Below, in pieces: positions 10,560 through 19,448 of a stretch of 49,460 nucleotides of DNA (position 1 is its first letter; each line of letters begins with the position of its first letter). The stretch covers positions 1 to 49,460 of the forward strand of contig JACRAQ010000136.1 in assembly GCA_016213335.1 (NCBI GenBank), read 5' to 3'. The translations under genes and the position numbers were made by a program. The notes below the pieces were generated by a model. The model was not told where the DNA came from. It made no database searches and was given only the letters and a program-made list of their open reading frames with translations. The stretch is from Nitrosomonadales bacterium. GTDB lineage: Bacteria > Pseudomonadota > Gammaproteobacteria > Burkholderiales > Gallionellaceae.

Positions 10560-11018
10560 TTACTCCCCTTTAATCCAGTGCTCCATGCGCTGTATGTCCG
10601 AGTCGCGCGTTTCCAGCCATCTGCCGCCAATATCAGTCTGCTCCCTTTTCCAGAACGGGGCGGCGGTTTTCAGGTAATCAATGATGAATTCGCAGGATGA
10701 GAAAGCTTCGCGGCGGTGCGCCGCCGCCGTGGCAACCAGCACGATCTGGTCGTTCGGCAGCAGCGGGCCGATGCGGTGGATGACGCGCACGCCGAGCAGG
10801 CTCCAGCGCGCCGTTGCCTCGCTGATGATTTTGCCCAGCGCTTTCTCGGTCATGCCGGGATAGTGTTCGAGAAAGATATTGTCTATCCGGCCTTCGTTGC
10901 TGAAATCGCGCACCAGCCCGACGAAACTGACCAGTGCGCCGGTTTTTGCGCTGCTGCGGCGCAGGGCCGCCATTTCTGCGGCAACATCGAAGTCGCCTTC
11001 CTGTATCGAAATGCTCAT
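10560..11018 (-). CDS. moaE: Molybdopterin synthase catalytic (large) subunit
   Basis: Uses the MoaD thiocarboxylate to build the dithiolene of molybdopterin. I choose the ATG at 11018 ([19 protein letters not shown]), giving 152 residues; an in-frame upstream extension overlaps moaD and lacks conservation. Visible conserved blocks are [13 protein letters not shown] (residues about 26-38), [27 protein letters not shown] and the RREAF / [10 protein letters not shown] segment, whose lysines are in the active site of the family. It lies 2 bases after moaD and 4 bases before the moaC start, so it is part of the moa operon. Confidence 0.95.
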   Translation of the reverse strand: MSISIQEGDFDVAAEMAALRRSSAKTGALVSFVGLVRDFSNEGRIDNIFLEHYPGMTEKALGKIISEATARWSLLGVRVIHRIGPLLPNDQIVLVATAAAHRREAFSSCEFIIDYLKTAAPFWKREQTDIGGRWLETRDSDIQRMEHWIKGE

Positions 11019-11020
11019 TG

Positions 11021-11275
11021 TTACCCGCCGGAGATGGGCGAAAAGATGGCAATCTCGTCGCGGTCGCTGATGGGCGCGGCCAGCCCGGAAAACTCCTGGT
11101 TGATCGCGCAACGCACGCGGTTCTCCGCCAGTTCGCGCGCCCACACCTCCCCGCGAGCGCGCAGCCAGCCCAGCAGATCGGCCAAGGTGGACAGATTCTC
11201 CGGAACGTCCGCCGTTTCACCCGACATTTTCAATTGTTCTCTCGGGCGGCCAAAATATACCAGTCTGATTTTCAT
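11021..11275 (-). CDS. moaD: Molybdopterin synthase sulfur-carrier subunit MoaD
   Basis: A beta-grasp, ubiquitin-like sulfur carrier of 84 residues (MKIRLVYFGRPREQ...). It ends FSPISGG: the C-terminal Gly-Gly is the site that is adenylated and thiocarboxylated. The start overlaps the mobB stop by 4 bases (ATGA) and the stop is 2 bases ahead of moaE. It is a useful contrast to the ubiquitin-like protein at 48101-48367, which lacks such a tail. Confidence 0.95.
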   Translation of the reverse strand: MKIRLVYFGRPREQLKMSGETADVPENLSTLADLLGWLRARGEVWARELAENRVRCAINQEFSGLAAPISDRDEIAIFSPISGG

Positions 11276-11814
11276 GGCTTGTCCGCCTCGCAGGTATTCC
11301 GGGGGAAAGAAAAATAATTCATGATGAAGGCAGCGACGTCTTCCGGCTGATTGATGTCGAGCACCGGTAACGGGAACACATCTTTGCTGTCGGTGATAAT
11401 CGCGACAATTTGCGGGTCAGCCGGATAAATGTTTTTCCAGTCCGGCCTGGCACGGTTTTCTTCGCGGAACACCTCCAGCTTGGGAATGGTGGCGCATTTG
11501 TAGCCTTCCGCCAGAATCAGATCGCAAGGCGAGAAACGCGCGCAGAGTTCTTCCATGCTTGGTTCTTTTTCCTCGCGCAACTCGTGCATCAGCGCCCAGC
11601 GCTGCGCCGAGATAATCATCACTTCGCCCGCTCCGGCCTGACGGTGGCGGAAGGTATCCTTGCCCGGCTTGTCTATGTCGAAATCGTGGTGGGCATGCTT
11701 GATGACGGCAATACGAAGGCCGCGCCCGGTCAGCAGTGGAATGACTTTTTCCAGCAGCGTGGTTTTGCCGCTGCCGGAGTATCCCGCAAAACCGATTATT
11801 TTCTGGTCAGGCAT
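11272..11814 (-). CDS. mobB: Molybdopterin-guanine dinucleotide biosynthesis adaptor protein MobB
   Basis: GTP-binding partner of MobA. The start at 11814 (MPDQKIIGFAGYSGSGKTTL) has AGGAAG 8 bases upstream; a longer in-frame extension lacks support. The P-loop GYSGSGKT is at residues 11-18, followed by IAVIKHAHHDFDID, the DTFRHRQAGA block and DLILAEGYKCATIPKLEVFR, all typical of MobB. Length is 180 residues. It lies between mobA and moaD; its stop overlaps the moaD start. Its exact role is known to be accessory in the family. Confidence 0.93.
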   Translation of the reverse strand: MPDQKIIGFAGYSGSGKTTLLEKVIPLLTGRGLRIAVIKHAHHDFDIDKPGKDTFRHRQAGAGEVMIISAQRWALMHELREEKEPSMEELCARFSPCDLILAEGYKCATIPKLEVFREENRARPDWKNIYPADPQIVAIITDSKDVFPLPVLDINQPEDVAAFIMNYFSFPRNTCEADKP

Positions 11815-11848
11815 AGTGCAACTTCCTGCAAGGCCCTGTTCATTTCTC

Positions 11849-12460
11849 TCATGGCTTTCTAAGTGCCGATATTGACACATCACCCGCGCGCACCGTCTGG
11901 CTGGCCTGCGCCAAATCGTCCGGCGAATTTATGTTTGTGAATGCGCTGGCATTATCGAATACTACTTCGCGCAAGCGCAACGTGTTCTGCCAGTCTGACA
12001 CCTTGCGCCCTCCCGAATGCAGGTAGGCGTCGAGGCCGGTCAATACGCATTTATGGTACAGCCCGATGGCGGGCTGCCGCTTCCCGCCTGCGACAGCCAC
12101 GGCAGCCTCCTCGTCCGCAGCCGCAAGCAGGCGGGACAGCAAATCGTCCGGCAAAAATGGTGTGTCGCACGGAACACAGGCAACCAGATCGTACCGCGCG
12201 CAGTGCAGGGCCGCATGCAATCCGGCCAGCGGGCCGGCCCAGCCGGTTATCCGGTCGGCAACGACCTGGCACCCGAAGCGCACGTAATCACCGGGCGCGC
12301 CATTCGCGTTGATCAACACTTCGCCGCTCTGCCCGCTGACGCTGTCCAGCACCCAGTCTATCAGAGGACGCCCCTGCAGGAACTGCAAGCCCTTGGCGCC
12401 TCCGATGCGCTTACCCTGGCCGCCGGCCAGAATTACGGTGGTGATTGCGTGTCGCATCAA
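11849..12460 (-). CDS. mobA: Molybdenum cofactor guanylyltransferase
   Basis: Attaches GMP to the molybdenum cofactor. The 203 residues start MMRHAITTVILAGGQGKRIGG (the second Met is an equally good start). The nucleotide-binding loop LAGGQGKRIGGAKG lacks the Asp usually found before the conserved Lys (GGxDK), although the Lys is present. GWAGPLAGLHAAL and ACVPCDTPFLPDDL match the GTP- and metal-binding regions, and TNINSPDDL is the usual C-terminal signature. It lies downstream of moeA, separated by 220 bases that contain a palindromic repeat. Confidence 0.93.
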   Translation of the reverse strand: MMRHAITTVILAGGQGKRIGGAKGLQFLQGRPLIDWVLDSVSGQSGEVLINANGAPGDYVRFGCQVVADRITGWAGPLAGLHAALHCARYDLVACVPCDTPFLPDDLLSRLLAAADEEAAVAVAGGKRQPAIGLYHKCVLTGLDAYLHSGGRKVSDWQNTLRLREVVFDNASAFTNINSPDDLAQASQTVRAGDVSISALRKP

Positions 12461-12542
12461 ATCCAGGAAAAGCAGTAAGCCACATAACCAGCGACTTGGC
12501 TGGCGTCATTTGCCAGCCGGGTCGAGTGGCTAGTAGTTACAT

Positions 12543-12670
12543 CAGAGAACACAGAGTTCACAGAGCCAAAACATACGGCTATCAGGAGAAACCAGCTTAC
12601 CTTCCGGGGGCAACCGCAAAATAAGTCTACTTCTTGCATTCTCTGTGCTTTCTGGAACTCTGTGGCTTGA
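12543..12670. repeat. Palindromic intergenic repeat of the CACAGAGAACACAGAG family (degenerate copy)
   Basis: The left arm CAGAGAACACAGAGTTCACAG (12543 on) and the right arm ending ACTCTGTGGCTTGAA near 12670 are inverted relative to each other and flank about 75 bases. The same left arm, a shared AGGAGAAACCA word and the same right-arm ending occur at 19449-19537. The element separates moeA from mobA and could destabilise or terminate the operon transcript. It is non-coding, as no sensible ORF crosses it. Confidence 0.7.
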
Positions 12671-12680
12671 ATTGAGATTT

Positions 12681-13943
12681 TCAGAGTAAAAACGGCTGCA
12701 CCTGCACCACGCTGCCCGCCTCGACATTTCCCTGCGCTGCCGGCAGCACGATAAAACAGTTGGCCTTGCTCATAGAACTAAGGATGCCGGAACCCTGCCC
12801 GCCCGTGGTGCGCACTATCAGCCTGCCGTTTTCATCATGGCTCAGGATGCCGCGCTGGAATTCGGTGCGCCCCGGAATCTTGCGGATGCGCTCGGCGCTG
12901 GCTACCTGGAATTCCGGGACAGGCCTGGGCTGCTGCCCCATCAGTACGCACAAGGCATCGCGCACGAACTGCTGGAAGGTGACCATGACCGCGACAGGGT
13001 TGCCGGGCAAACCGAAGAAATGGCTGGCTCCGATTTTGCCGTAGGCAAGCGGCTTGCCCGGTTTCATCGCGATTTTCCAGAATACCACTTCGCCGATTTC
13101 GTCGAGCAACTGCTTGACGTAATCGGCCTCGCCCACGGAAACTCCGCCGCTGCTGATGATGGCATCGGCCTGCCCGGCAGCGTCCAGCAGCGCCGCCTTG
13201 AGGCTGGGCCGGTCATCGCGGACAGCGCCCATATCAATCACTTCCACACCCAGTTCGCCCAGCATGCCCATCAAGGTATAGCGGTTGCTGTCGTAAATCC
13301 GGCCAGCCGCCAGCGGCGACCCGGGTTGCTGCAATTCATCACCGGTTGAAAGTAGCGCAACTTTCAATTTGCGGTATACCGCGATTCTGCTGAAGCCCAG
13401 CGAGGCGAGCAAGCCCATCTCGGCGGGGCGGATTGCCTGCCCGCGTGCGAGTACGGTGGCGCCGCACGCAATGTCTTCTCCGGCCAGGCGGATGTTTTCG
13501 CCGGGGCGATGGCCTCCCGCTATTTCAACCGTTGCGCCGTCAACCTTGACGTCCTCCTGCATCACCACGCAATCGCACCCGCCCGAAATGAGCGAGCCGG
13601 TCATGATGCGCACGCATTCTCCTTCTCCGATGCGCCCCGTATAGGCATGTCCGGCGAAGGCGCTGCCTGCGATTTTGAGTTTGCATGGGGCGTTTTCCAG
13701 ATCGGCGTGGCGCATCGCATAGCCGTCCATCGCCGAATAATCGTGCGGCGGCACGTTCATCGGGGACAACACATCTTCTGCCAGCGTGCGCCGCAAGGCA
13801 TCGCTCAGGTTGATGGATTCCTGCTCAAGAGGTGCGGCCAGGAATTTCCGGATGAGCAGGCGCGCCTGCTCCACCGGCATCGAATTGGGATCGTAGTCAT
13901 CCAGCGCCGCGAGGACCGACATGAAGTAGCCTTGGGGTTCCAT
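12681..13943 (-). CDS. moeA: Molybdopterin molybdenumtransferase MoeA
   Basis: Inserts molybdenum into adenylated molybdopterin. The 420 residues contain the expected blocks: VPPHDYSAMDGYAMR (about 64-78), GEGECVRIMTGSLISGGCDCVVMQED, LLSTGDEL, SSGGVSVGEADYVKQLLDE (about 267-285), KIAMKPGKPLAYG and FFGLPGNPVAVMVTF. The start at 13943 is 5 bases after the moaA stop; an ATG 21 bases further in is an alternative. It is the second gene of the moaA-led operon. Confidence 0.95.
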   Translation of the reverse strand: MEPQGYFMSVLAALDDYDPNSMPVEQARLLIRKFLAAPLEQESINLSDALRRTLAEDVLSPMNVPPHDYSAMDGYAMRHADLENAPCKLKIAGSAFAGHAYTGRIGEGECVRIMTGSLISGGCDCVVMQEDVKVDGATVEIAGGHRPGENIRLAGEDIACGATVLARGQAIRPAEMGLLASLGFSRIAVYRKLKVALLSTGDELQQPGSPLAAGRIYDSNRYTLMGMLGELGVEVIDMGAVRDDRPSLKAALLDAAGQADAIISSGGVSVGEADYVKQLLDEIGEVVFWKIAMKPGKPLAYGKIGASHFFGLPGNPVAVMVTFQQFVRDALCVLMGQQPRPVPEFQVASAERIRKIPGRTEFQRGILSHDENGRLIVRTTGGQGSGILSSMSKANCFIVLPAAQGNVEAGSVVQVQPFLL

Positions 13944-13948
13944 GCAGC

Positions 13949-15064
13949 TTATCCGCCGATGTAGGACATTTCAATTTTTCTGGTCGGGGCTGCCGCGCCG
14001 CCGGTTTTCGCGCTCCGCAGCTCCGAGTAGCGGTCCGCGCGCACCTGCCACAACCCCGCGACTGCGGCAGCAATTTCCTGGTCGGTTTTCCCGCCGCGCA
14101 TCAACGTCCGCAAATCGTGGCCGCTCGCCGCAAACAAACAGGTATAGAGCACGCCTTCGGTAGACAGCCTGGCGCGAATGCAATCGCGGCAGAAGCTCTG
14201 GGTGACACTCGAGATTACCCCGATTTCGCCGCCGCCATCCAGGTAGCGCCATCGTTCCGCCGTTTCGCCGGGGTGGTTTGACTCGACCGCTTCGAGCGGC
14301 ATGTGCTCGGCAATGCGCCGCACCACTTCGGAAGAGGGGACGACCTCATCCATTCTCCAGTCGTTGGAAGCGCCGACATCCATATATTCAATGAATCGCG
14401 GAATGAAAGGGGTACCCTTGAAGTGGCGCGCCATGGGCACGATTTCCTGGTCATTCGTGCCGCGCTTGACCACCATGTTCAACTTGATCGGGCCGAATCC
14501 GGCCGCACGGGCGGCATCCAGGCCGCGCAGCACTTGCGCCACCGGAAAATCCACCCCGTTCATGCGCCGGAAAGTGCTGTCGTCCAGCGAGTCGAGCGAG
14601 ACGGTGAGCCGCTTCAGGCCCGCGTCTCTCAGCGATTGCGCTTTTTGGGCGAGCAGCGACCCGTTGGTAGTCAGGGCCAGATCCAGCTCGCGCCCATCCG
14701 GCGTTCTCAGTTGCGCGAGCATCTCGATCAGGTTTTCCAGGTGCTTGCGCAACAGGGGCTCACCGCCGGTCAGGCGGATTTTTCTCACACCGTGGCCGAC
14801 AAAAATCCGCGCGATACGGGTAATCTCCTCAAAATTCAGCAGCGCGTCACGCGGCAGAAAAGCATAATCAGCGTTGAAAAATTCCTCGGGCATGCAATAC
14901 ACACAGCGGAAGTTGCAGCGGTCGGTAAGAGAGATGCGCAAGTCTTGAAGCGGGCGCGCCAACGCGTCGGCGACGATCGCCGGCGATGCACCGGTTGCGG
15001 CGGGGATTGCCGGAACAGCATGGCAAGCGCGATGATCCGCCCTAACGGTAAATTTTTCTGGCAT
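13949..15064 (-). CDS. moaA: GTP 3',8-cyclase MoaA
   Basis: Radical SAM enzyme that starts molybdenum cofactor synthesis from GTP. The N-terminal cluster-binding motif CNFRCVYC has Cys 50, 54 and 57; the C-terminal cluster ligands are in [22 protein letters not shown] (about residues 285-310). The protein ends MSYIGG; the Gly-Gly tail is needed for activity in the family. The 371-residue length includes about 40 extra N-terminal residues (Ala-rich) ahead of the core. It is the first gene of the minus-strand moaA-moeA-mobA-mobB-moaD-moaE-moaC series. Confidence 0.96.
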   Translation of the reverse strand: MPEKFTVRADHRACHAVPAIPAATGASPAIVADALARPLQDLRISLTDRCNFRCVYCMPEEFFNADYAFLPRDALLNFEEITRIARIFVGHGVRKIRLTGGEPLLRKHLENLIEMLAQLRTPDGRELDLALTTNGSLLAQKAQSLRDAGLKRLTVSLDSLDDSTFRRMNGVDFPVAQVLRGLDAARAAGFGPIKLNMVVKRGTNDQEIVPMARHFKGTPFIPRFIEYMDVGASNDWRMDEVVPSSEVVRRIAEHMPLEAVESNHPGETAERWRYLDGGGEIGVISSVTQSFCRDCIRARLSTEGVLYTCLFAASGHDLRTLMRGGKTDQEIAAAVAGLWQVRADRYSELRSAKTGGAAAPTRKIEMSYIGG

Positions 15065-15530
15065 GGTGGCGGTAGTACGGAGTCAATATGCTGGCGCGGA
15101 GCCTGAAGTATAGCAAAGTGGCAGCTTCAATATTGTGCGGGGTTCAAATCACTCATTCTGCCTGGGCAATTTACCACAGCCTGGGACACGCTCAAAGCGG
15201 GCCGTCTCGGCGTCATGCCAGTAATGTGAGCCGCAATACCGGCAAAAACCGCAACAGCGAGGGCATATTAAGCGTCCGCTCCAGGCATGCAGAAGTGTTT
15301 TGCATGAAAATGCTATCAGTGTTTCACTGATGCCGCTCGAAATTGGGGATAATTTCAACAAACGGCTATTCGATTCTTAACCGGCCCCTGCTGATTACAA
15401 ATAGTTACAAATTCCTCCCTGTTTGCGCCGCCCGTGACCTGAACTTTGCGTTAATGTGCCGGTCATTGCCGGGTAACCTAAGATTTTCTGGAACCTCATT
15501 TTTTAATACATCTCCGCAGGAATGACCATC
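15065..15530. other. Intergenic region between divergent moaA and the PNPOx-like gene
   Basis: About 470 bases with no gene I can support. It must hold the promoters of the moaA operon and of the plus-strand cluster, but no convincing -35/-10 pair stands out. A minus-strand ORF of 70 codons (15149-15361) contains a Cys cluster, CPRCCGFCRYCGSH...PGCGKLP, which might be the remnant of a zinc-ribbon protein. It lacks any other conservation that I can see and I do not annotate it as a gene. Confidence 0.5.
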
Positions 15531-16058
15531 ATGACTTCATCGCCTTTTCATGCTGGCGAACTTGACGCACAGCAACGCTGGGGCAACCCGGAGCTGTGGA
15601 CCGAGGCGCGCATCAATCAGCTCATCTGGGATCACATCCCGGAGCAGCTCCACGCCCGGATCGGGGGAGCACCGTTCTTCTTCCTCGCCACCAGTTCACC
15701 CGACGGCCGCTGCGACTGCTCGTTCAAGGGCGGCGGCCCCGGCCTGGTCAAGGTACTGTCCCCGAACCGCCTGGCGTTCCCGCATTTCGAGGCACGCGTA
15801 AAGGGCAATGGCGCCTACATGAGCCTCGGCAACATCCTGCTTAATCCATATGCCAGCCTGCTGTTCATCGACTTTGCCGACGGCGCACGCCTGCGCGTCA
15901 ACGGGCGCGCGTCCATCCATGAGAACGCGGCAATGATGGAACATTTTCCGCAGGCGGAATGCGTCGTTGCCGTAGACATCGAACTGGTCGCGCCGAGCTG
16001 CCCGGCCTATGTCCCGCGCCTAGTTCCGGCCGAACAACCTGCCAATACCGCAAAATGA
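15531..16058 (+). CDS. PNPOx-like flavin-binding split-barrel protein
   Basis: The 175-residue product belongs to the pyridoxamine 5'-phosphate-oxidase-like, FMN- or F420-binding split-barrel group. APFFFLATSSPDGRCDCSFKG (about residues 48-68), FEARVKGNGAYMSLGNILLNPYASLLFID and ARLRVNGRASI form the barrel core. I choose the ATG at 15531 because the AGG at 15518-15520 is well spaced for it; an ATG at 15522 is too close. The stop overlaps the radical SAM start (ATGA), so the two are translationally coupled. The substrate is unknown. Confidence 0.85.
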   Translation: MTSSPFHAGELDAQQRWGNPELWTEARINQLIWDHIPEQLHARIGGAPFFFLATSSPDGRCDCSFKGGGPGLVKVLSPNRLAFPHFEARVKGNGAYMSLGNILLNPYASLLFIDFADGARLRVNGRASIHENAAMMEHFPQAECVVAVDIELVAPSCPAYVPRLVPAEQPANTAK

Positions 16059-16999
16059 GCTCCTACCGCATCGCTGTCAACGTCGAGTGGACCAGCAAGT
16101 GCAACGCGCTTTGCCCGATGTGCCCGAGGGATTTGATCGAAAGCCCCATGCTCATGAAGGAGCAGACCTGGCGCCAGGTGCTGGAGCGCCTGACCCCGCA
16201 GGACGTGTTCCGCACCGTCATCGCGGGCTACGGCGAACCCACCACGCACACCCGGTTCTTCGAATTCGTGGACGACATGCGCGGCCACCCGATCCGCTTC
16301 GACATGGTGAGCAACGGCCACCAGCTCGACGCAGAACGCATCCGGCACCTGGACGGCGCGATCGACCTGCTGCTGGTCTCCTTTTCCAGCATCGACCCGG
16401 CGGTGTATCAACGGGTGCACGTCAATCTTGACCAGGCGCGTGTCATGGAGAACATCCAGACGGCGCAGCGGCTGTTCAAGCATACCCGGCTTGCCATCAG
16501 CCTCACGCCCATGCCGGAGTGCCTGCCCTCGCTGCCGGACACCATCGCCTGGCTGCGCGCGCAGGGCGTGCAGACCCTGACCATGTCGCCCACCCTGTAC
16601 AACCGCGGCGGCAGCCTGAAAGAGCATGAACTGGCCACCGAAAAGCTGCGGCAACTGATCCAGCAGCACCACCTGCGCTCCCAGGAGTTCGACTTCATCC
16701 CCGGCGCCTGGGAGGTGTTCCAGCAGTGGCGCAGCAACCGCTTCAAATGCGTGCCGCGCAACATCGATGTCTTCATTGCGTCGAGCGGCGATTACCTGTA
16801 CTGCTACAACGACGTCAGCCATAAACATCCCATCGGAAACGTGGCGAATATGAGCATCCGCGAAGTGCTGGCCAGACGCGAGAGCATGGACTCGATCCCG
16901 GCGCTGTGCAACGGCTGCAACATGCTCAACCGCTATGACGCCAGGGAGCTGGTAAAGGCAGGGATTTCGTATGCACGCGCCAGGCTGAAGGCGGCCTGA
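16055..16999 (+). CDS. Radical SAM / SPASM-type protein
   Basis: The 314-residue enzyme starts MSSYRIAVNVEWTSKCNALC; Cys 16, 20 and 23 form the CxxxCxxC motif for the SAM-binding [4Fe-4S] cluster. Further Cys (FKC, YLYCYND and LCNGCNML) in the last third resemble a SPASM/twitch auxiliary-cluster region. The preceding GEPTTHTRFFEFVDDM corresponds to the GGEP SAM-contact motif, here GYGEP. Longer in-frame extensions overlap the upstream gene and are not conserved. Its start is coupled to the PNPOx-like gene and the thermostable-hemolysin gene follows after 123 bases. The substrate cannot be told; no small precursor peptide was seen nearby. Confidence 0.9.
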   Translation: MSSYRIAVNVEWTSKCNALCPMCPRDLIESPMLMKEQTWRQVLERLTPQDVFRTVIAGYGEPTTHTRFFEFVDDMRGHPIRFDMVSNGHQLDAERIRHLDGAIDLLLVSFSSIDPAVYQRVHVNLDQARVMENIQTAQRLFKHTRLAISLTPMPECLPSLPDTIAWLRAQGVQTLTMSPTLYNRGGSLKEHELATEKLRQLIQQHHLRSQEFDFIPGAWEVFQQWRSNRFKCVPRNIDVFIASSGDYLYCYNDVSHKHPIGNVANMSIREVLARRESMDSIPALCNGCNMLNRYDARELVKAGISYARARLKAA

Positions 17000-17122
17000 C
17001 CCGGATGAGGACATGGGCTTTGAACTTATTTCTTCCCCAACAGCCTCATGCCGGGCGCTTGCGCCGATTTACCGTTTTAAAATTGCGTTCCATTTAACAG
17101 GCCAGCCGGCCTCACAGAACCG

Positions 17123-17776
17123 ATGAATACCGTCATTTCCAATCCCGCCATCGGCCTGGCAGAGCGTCCGTTCGACGTGCATTTTTCCCTGCCCGGCTCG
17201 GATGACCGCGCCGAGGTCGAGCAATTCATCGGTGAGGTTTTCCGCCAGGCGTATGGTGCAAAAATCAAACGCTTCAAGCCCTGCCTGATGAGCCTGCGCG
17301 ATCAGGACAATAAACTGGTTGCGGCTTGCGGCTTCCGCAGCGCCGCACACGAGCCGCTGTTCCTGGAAGCCTATCTGGATCAGCCCATCGAGGCGGTGCT
17401 CGCGGAACGCACCGGCTCCCCGGTCGAGCGCGGCGATATCGTCGAAGTGGGTAATTTATCGGTGATGGAGCCGGGCGTGGCACGCTACCTGATTACCGCC
17501 ATCGTCAGCCGGCTGCACACCACTTCCAAGCAATGGGCAGTCTTCACCGCCGTTCCGCTGGTGCGCAACGCGTTCACCAAGACGGGGCTGAAGCCGGCCA
17601 TGCTCGGCGATGCGGACAAGAGCCGGCTTCCCGCAGAAGAACAGGCGGAATGGGGCAGCTACTACGAGCAGAAGCCGCAAATCATGACGGTACAGCGCAT
17701 CGAGCGGCGCAGCAAACCCCGGGTTGCCGGAGGCTGCGTGCCGGAAATCGGCCCTTGCTGCAAGATCTGCGCCTGA
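17123..17776 (+). CDS. Thermostable-hemolysin-family (GNAT-like) protein
   Basis: The 217-residue protein resembles the family named after Vibrio thermostable hemolysin (T_hemolysin). Recognisable parts are LPGSDDRAEVEQFIGEVFRQAYGA, LVAACGFRSAAHEPLFLEAYLDQPIE and IVEVGNLSVMEPGVARYLI, with a fold pattern reminiscent of acyltransferases and LuxI-type synthases; that likeness is my inference. There is no signal peptide, so secreted toxin activity is doubtful. The Cys-rich tail (GGCVPEIGPCCKICA) is notable and could bind a metal. It lies 13 bases ahead of an AMP-forming synthetase, suggesting a joint pathway. Confidence 0.8.
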   Translation: MNTVISNPAIGLAERPFDVHFSLPGSDDRAEVEQFIGEVFRQAYGAKIKRFKPCLMSLRDQDNKLVAACGFRSAAHEPLFLEAYLDQPIEAVLAERTGSPVERGDIVEVGNLSVMEPGVARYLITAIVSRLHTTSKQWAVFTAVPLVRNAFTKTGLKPAMLGDADKSRLPAEEQAEWGSYYEQKPQIMTVQRIERRSKPRVAGGCVPEIGPCCKICA

Positions 17777-17789
17777 TCCCGGGGAAAGC

Positions 17790-19436
17790 ATGACCCTGTC
17801 CGTTATCGACGCCCTCAGCCGGTGGAGCAAGGAACGCCCCGATTCCCCTGCCCTGCTTGGCAAACAGCATGCGCTCAACTACCGGGAACTCGCCGCCTCA
17901 GTCGAACAATTCGGCGCACAACTGCGCGCGGCTCCCGCCAGAATAATCGGGCTGGTGCTCGACAACTCGCCGCTCTGGGCAGCACTCGACTTGGCCTGCC
18001 TGCACGCCGGCAAGCCGCTCATCCCGCTGCCGCTTTTCTTCTCGGCGGAACAGATCGCCCACAGCATCCGCGACGCGGGGATTGACTGCATCCTCACCGA
18101 TCAGCCGGAGCAATACCGCAAGCTGCTCGAAGCCGCAAGCATCGAAACCGGCGCGGAATTCACGCATGAGCTGAACAACCATGCCTTCAGCGAAATTCGC
18201 CTGCGCAACATCACCGCGAAAGCGCTGCCCGCAGGCACGGTCAAGATCACCTACACCTCCGGCACCACCGGCCATCCGAAAGGCGTATGCCTGGGCATTG
18301 CTGCGTTGCAGCAGGTCGCGTCTTCCCTGCTGGCAGCCACGCGTGGAAAACCAGCCGACCGCCATGTCAGCGTGCTGCCTCTGCCCACCCTGCTGGAAAA
18401 CCTCGCCGGCGTGTATGTGCCGTTATTGGCCGGCGCAAGCTGCCACCTGCTGCCGCTCGCCGAAGTAGGGCTGAGCGGCTCGTCCGGCCTGGACGTGAAG
18501 AAGATGCTCGCCGCGCTGATTCAATGCAAGGCCACGACCACCATCCTGACGCCGCAACTGCTGCATGCCATGGTCGCCGCCGTCGAGGCGGGACATCCCG
18601 CACCGCCACGGTTGCGCTTCGTCGCGGTGGGCGGCGCGCCCGTCGCCGAGCGCCTGCTGCAACGCGCCGAAGCGCTCGGCATCCCGGTGTTCGAGGGCTA
18701 CGGCCTGTCCGAATGCGCCTCGGTGGTCGCGCTCAACACCGAAGGCGCGCGCCGCATCGGCAGCGTCGGCAAGCCGCTGGCGCACGCGCGGGTGAAATTT
18801 GCCGGGGACGGCGAAATCCTCGTGGCAGGTGCGACACTGCTCGGTTATACCGGCGAAGTACCGCTGCAATCCAACGGGTATGGCAATGATGCCACCCCTG
18901 ATCATGAAATTTGCCATGCCCGCTTCCCCCACCCCAACCCTCCCCCGGAGAAAGAGGGAGCAAACGAATCGCTTCGCGAATTTCACATTAACGAATTCTG
19001 GCCGACCGGCGACATCGGGCACCTCGATGAGCAGGGCTTCCTGCATCTCACCGGACGCAAGAAGAACATCTTCATAACCTCGTTCGGGCGCAACGTGTCG
19101 CCGGAATGGGTGGAGCGCGAGCTGACCCTGCACCCGGCCATTGTGCAGGCGGCGGTGTTCGGCGAGGCGCGCCCGTGGAACGTGGCGGTGATCGTGCCGC
19201 GCGCCGCGACATCCGAAGCGCTCGTGGCCGTGAACCAGGCGATAGAAGAGGCGAACCGCGTGCTGCCGGACTATGCGCAGGTAAAACACTGGCTGCCCGC
19301 GCAGGCTCCGTTCCTGCCGCAGAACGGGCAACTGACCGCGAATGGCCGCTTGAAGCGCGAAGCGATCTGGCAGATATACCAGCCAGCCATCGAACAACTG
19401 CACGAGGAAAAATCAGATGGCAATTTATTGGCCTGA
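17790..19436 (+). CDS. AMP-forming acyl/aryl-CoA synthetase-like enzyme
   Basis: ANL-superfamily adenylating enzyme of 548 residues. I choose the ATG at 17790 (MTLSVIDALSRWSKERPDSP) with GGGGAAAG upstream. Motifs: ITYTSGTTGHPKGV (A3, about residue 155), FEGYGLSECASVV (A5), TGDIG (A7), GRKKNIFITSFGRNVSPEWVE (A8) and the catalytic Lys in NGQLTANGRLKREAIW (A10). Between LLGYTGE and WPTGDIG there are about 40 residues where the family has about 10; part of this is coded by a palindromic repeat (18921-18960). The substrate is probably a carboxylic acid, type unknown. It follows the thermostable-hemolysin gene closely and precedes an SDR. Confidence 0.93.
   Translation: MTLSVIDALSRWSKERPDSPALLGKQHALNYRELAASVEQFGAQLRAAPARIIGLVLDNSPLWAALDLACLHAGKPLIPLPLFFSAEQIAHSIRDAGIDCILTDQPEQYRKLLEAASIETGAEFTHELNNHAFSEIRLRNITAKALPAGTVKITYTSGTTGHPKGVCLGIAALQQVASSLLAATRGKPADRHVSVLPLPTLLENLAGVYVPLLAGASCHLLPLAEVGLSGSSGLDVKKMLAALIQCKATTTILTPQLLHAMVAAVEAGHPAPPRLRFVAVGGAPVAERLLQRAEALGIPVFEGYGLSECASVVALNTEGARRIGSVGKPLAHARVKFAGDGEILVAGATLLGYTGEVPLQSNGYGNDATPDHEICHARFPHPNPPPEKEGANESLREFHINEFWPTGDIGHLDEQGFLHLTGRKKNIFITSFGRNVSPEWVERELTLHPAIVQAAVFGEARPWNVAVIVPRAATSEALVAVNQAIEEANRVLPDYAQVKHWLPAQAPFLPQNGQLTANGRLKREAIWQIYQPAIEQLHEEKSDGNLLA
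18921..18960. repeat. Palindromic repeat inserted in frame in the adenylating-enzyme gene
   Basis: The stretch CCACCCCAACCCTCCCCCGG followed by AGAAAGAGGGAG resembles a widespread proteobacterial palindromic repeat whose usual translation is PHPNPPP-EKEG, exactly what is read here (PHPNPPPEKEG). A CTCCC/GGGAG stem is visible. It maps to the linker between core motifs A6 and A7, where an insertion should be tolerated. Confidence 0.6.
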
Positions 19437-19448
19437 AAAAATCAGTTA

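Noticed and set aside
15149-15361. 70-codon minus-strand ORF with a Cys cluster, possible zinc-ribbon protein or NudC remnant
   Set aside because: Only a short Cys pattern supports it; there is no ribosome-binding site or wider similarity that I can see.
17123-17776. Secreted hemolysin or toxin
   Set aside because: There is no signal peptide or secretion signal, and the neighbours are metabolic enzymes; the family name is historical.
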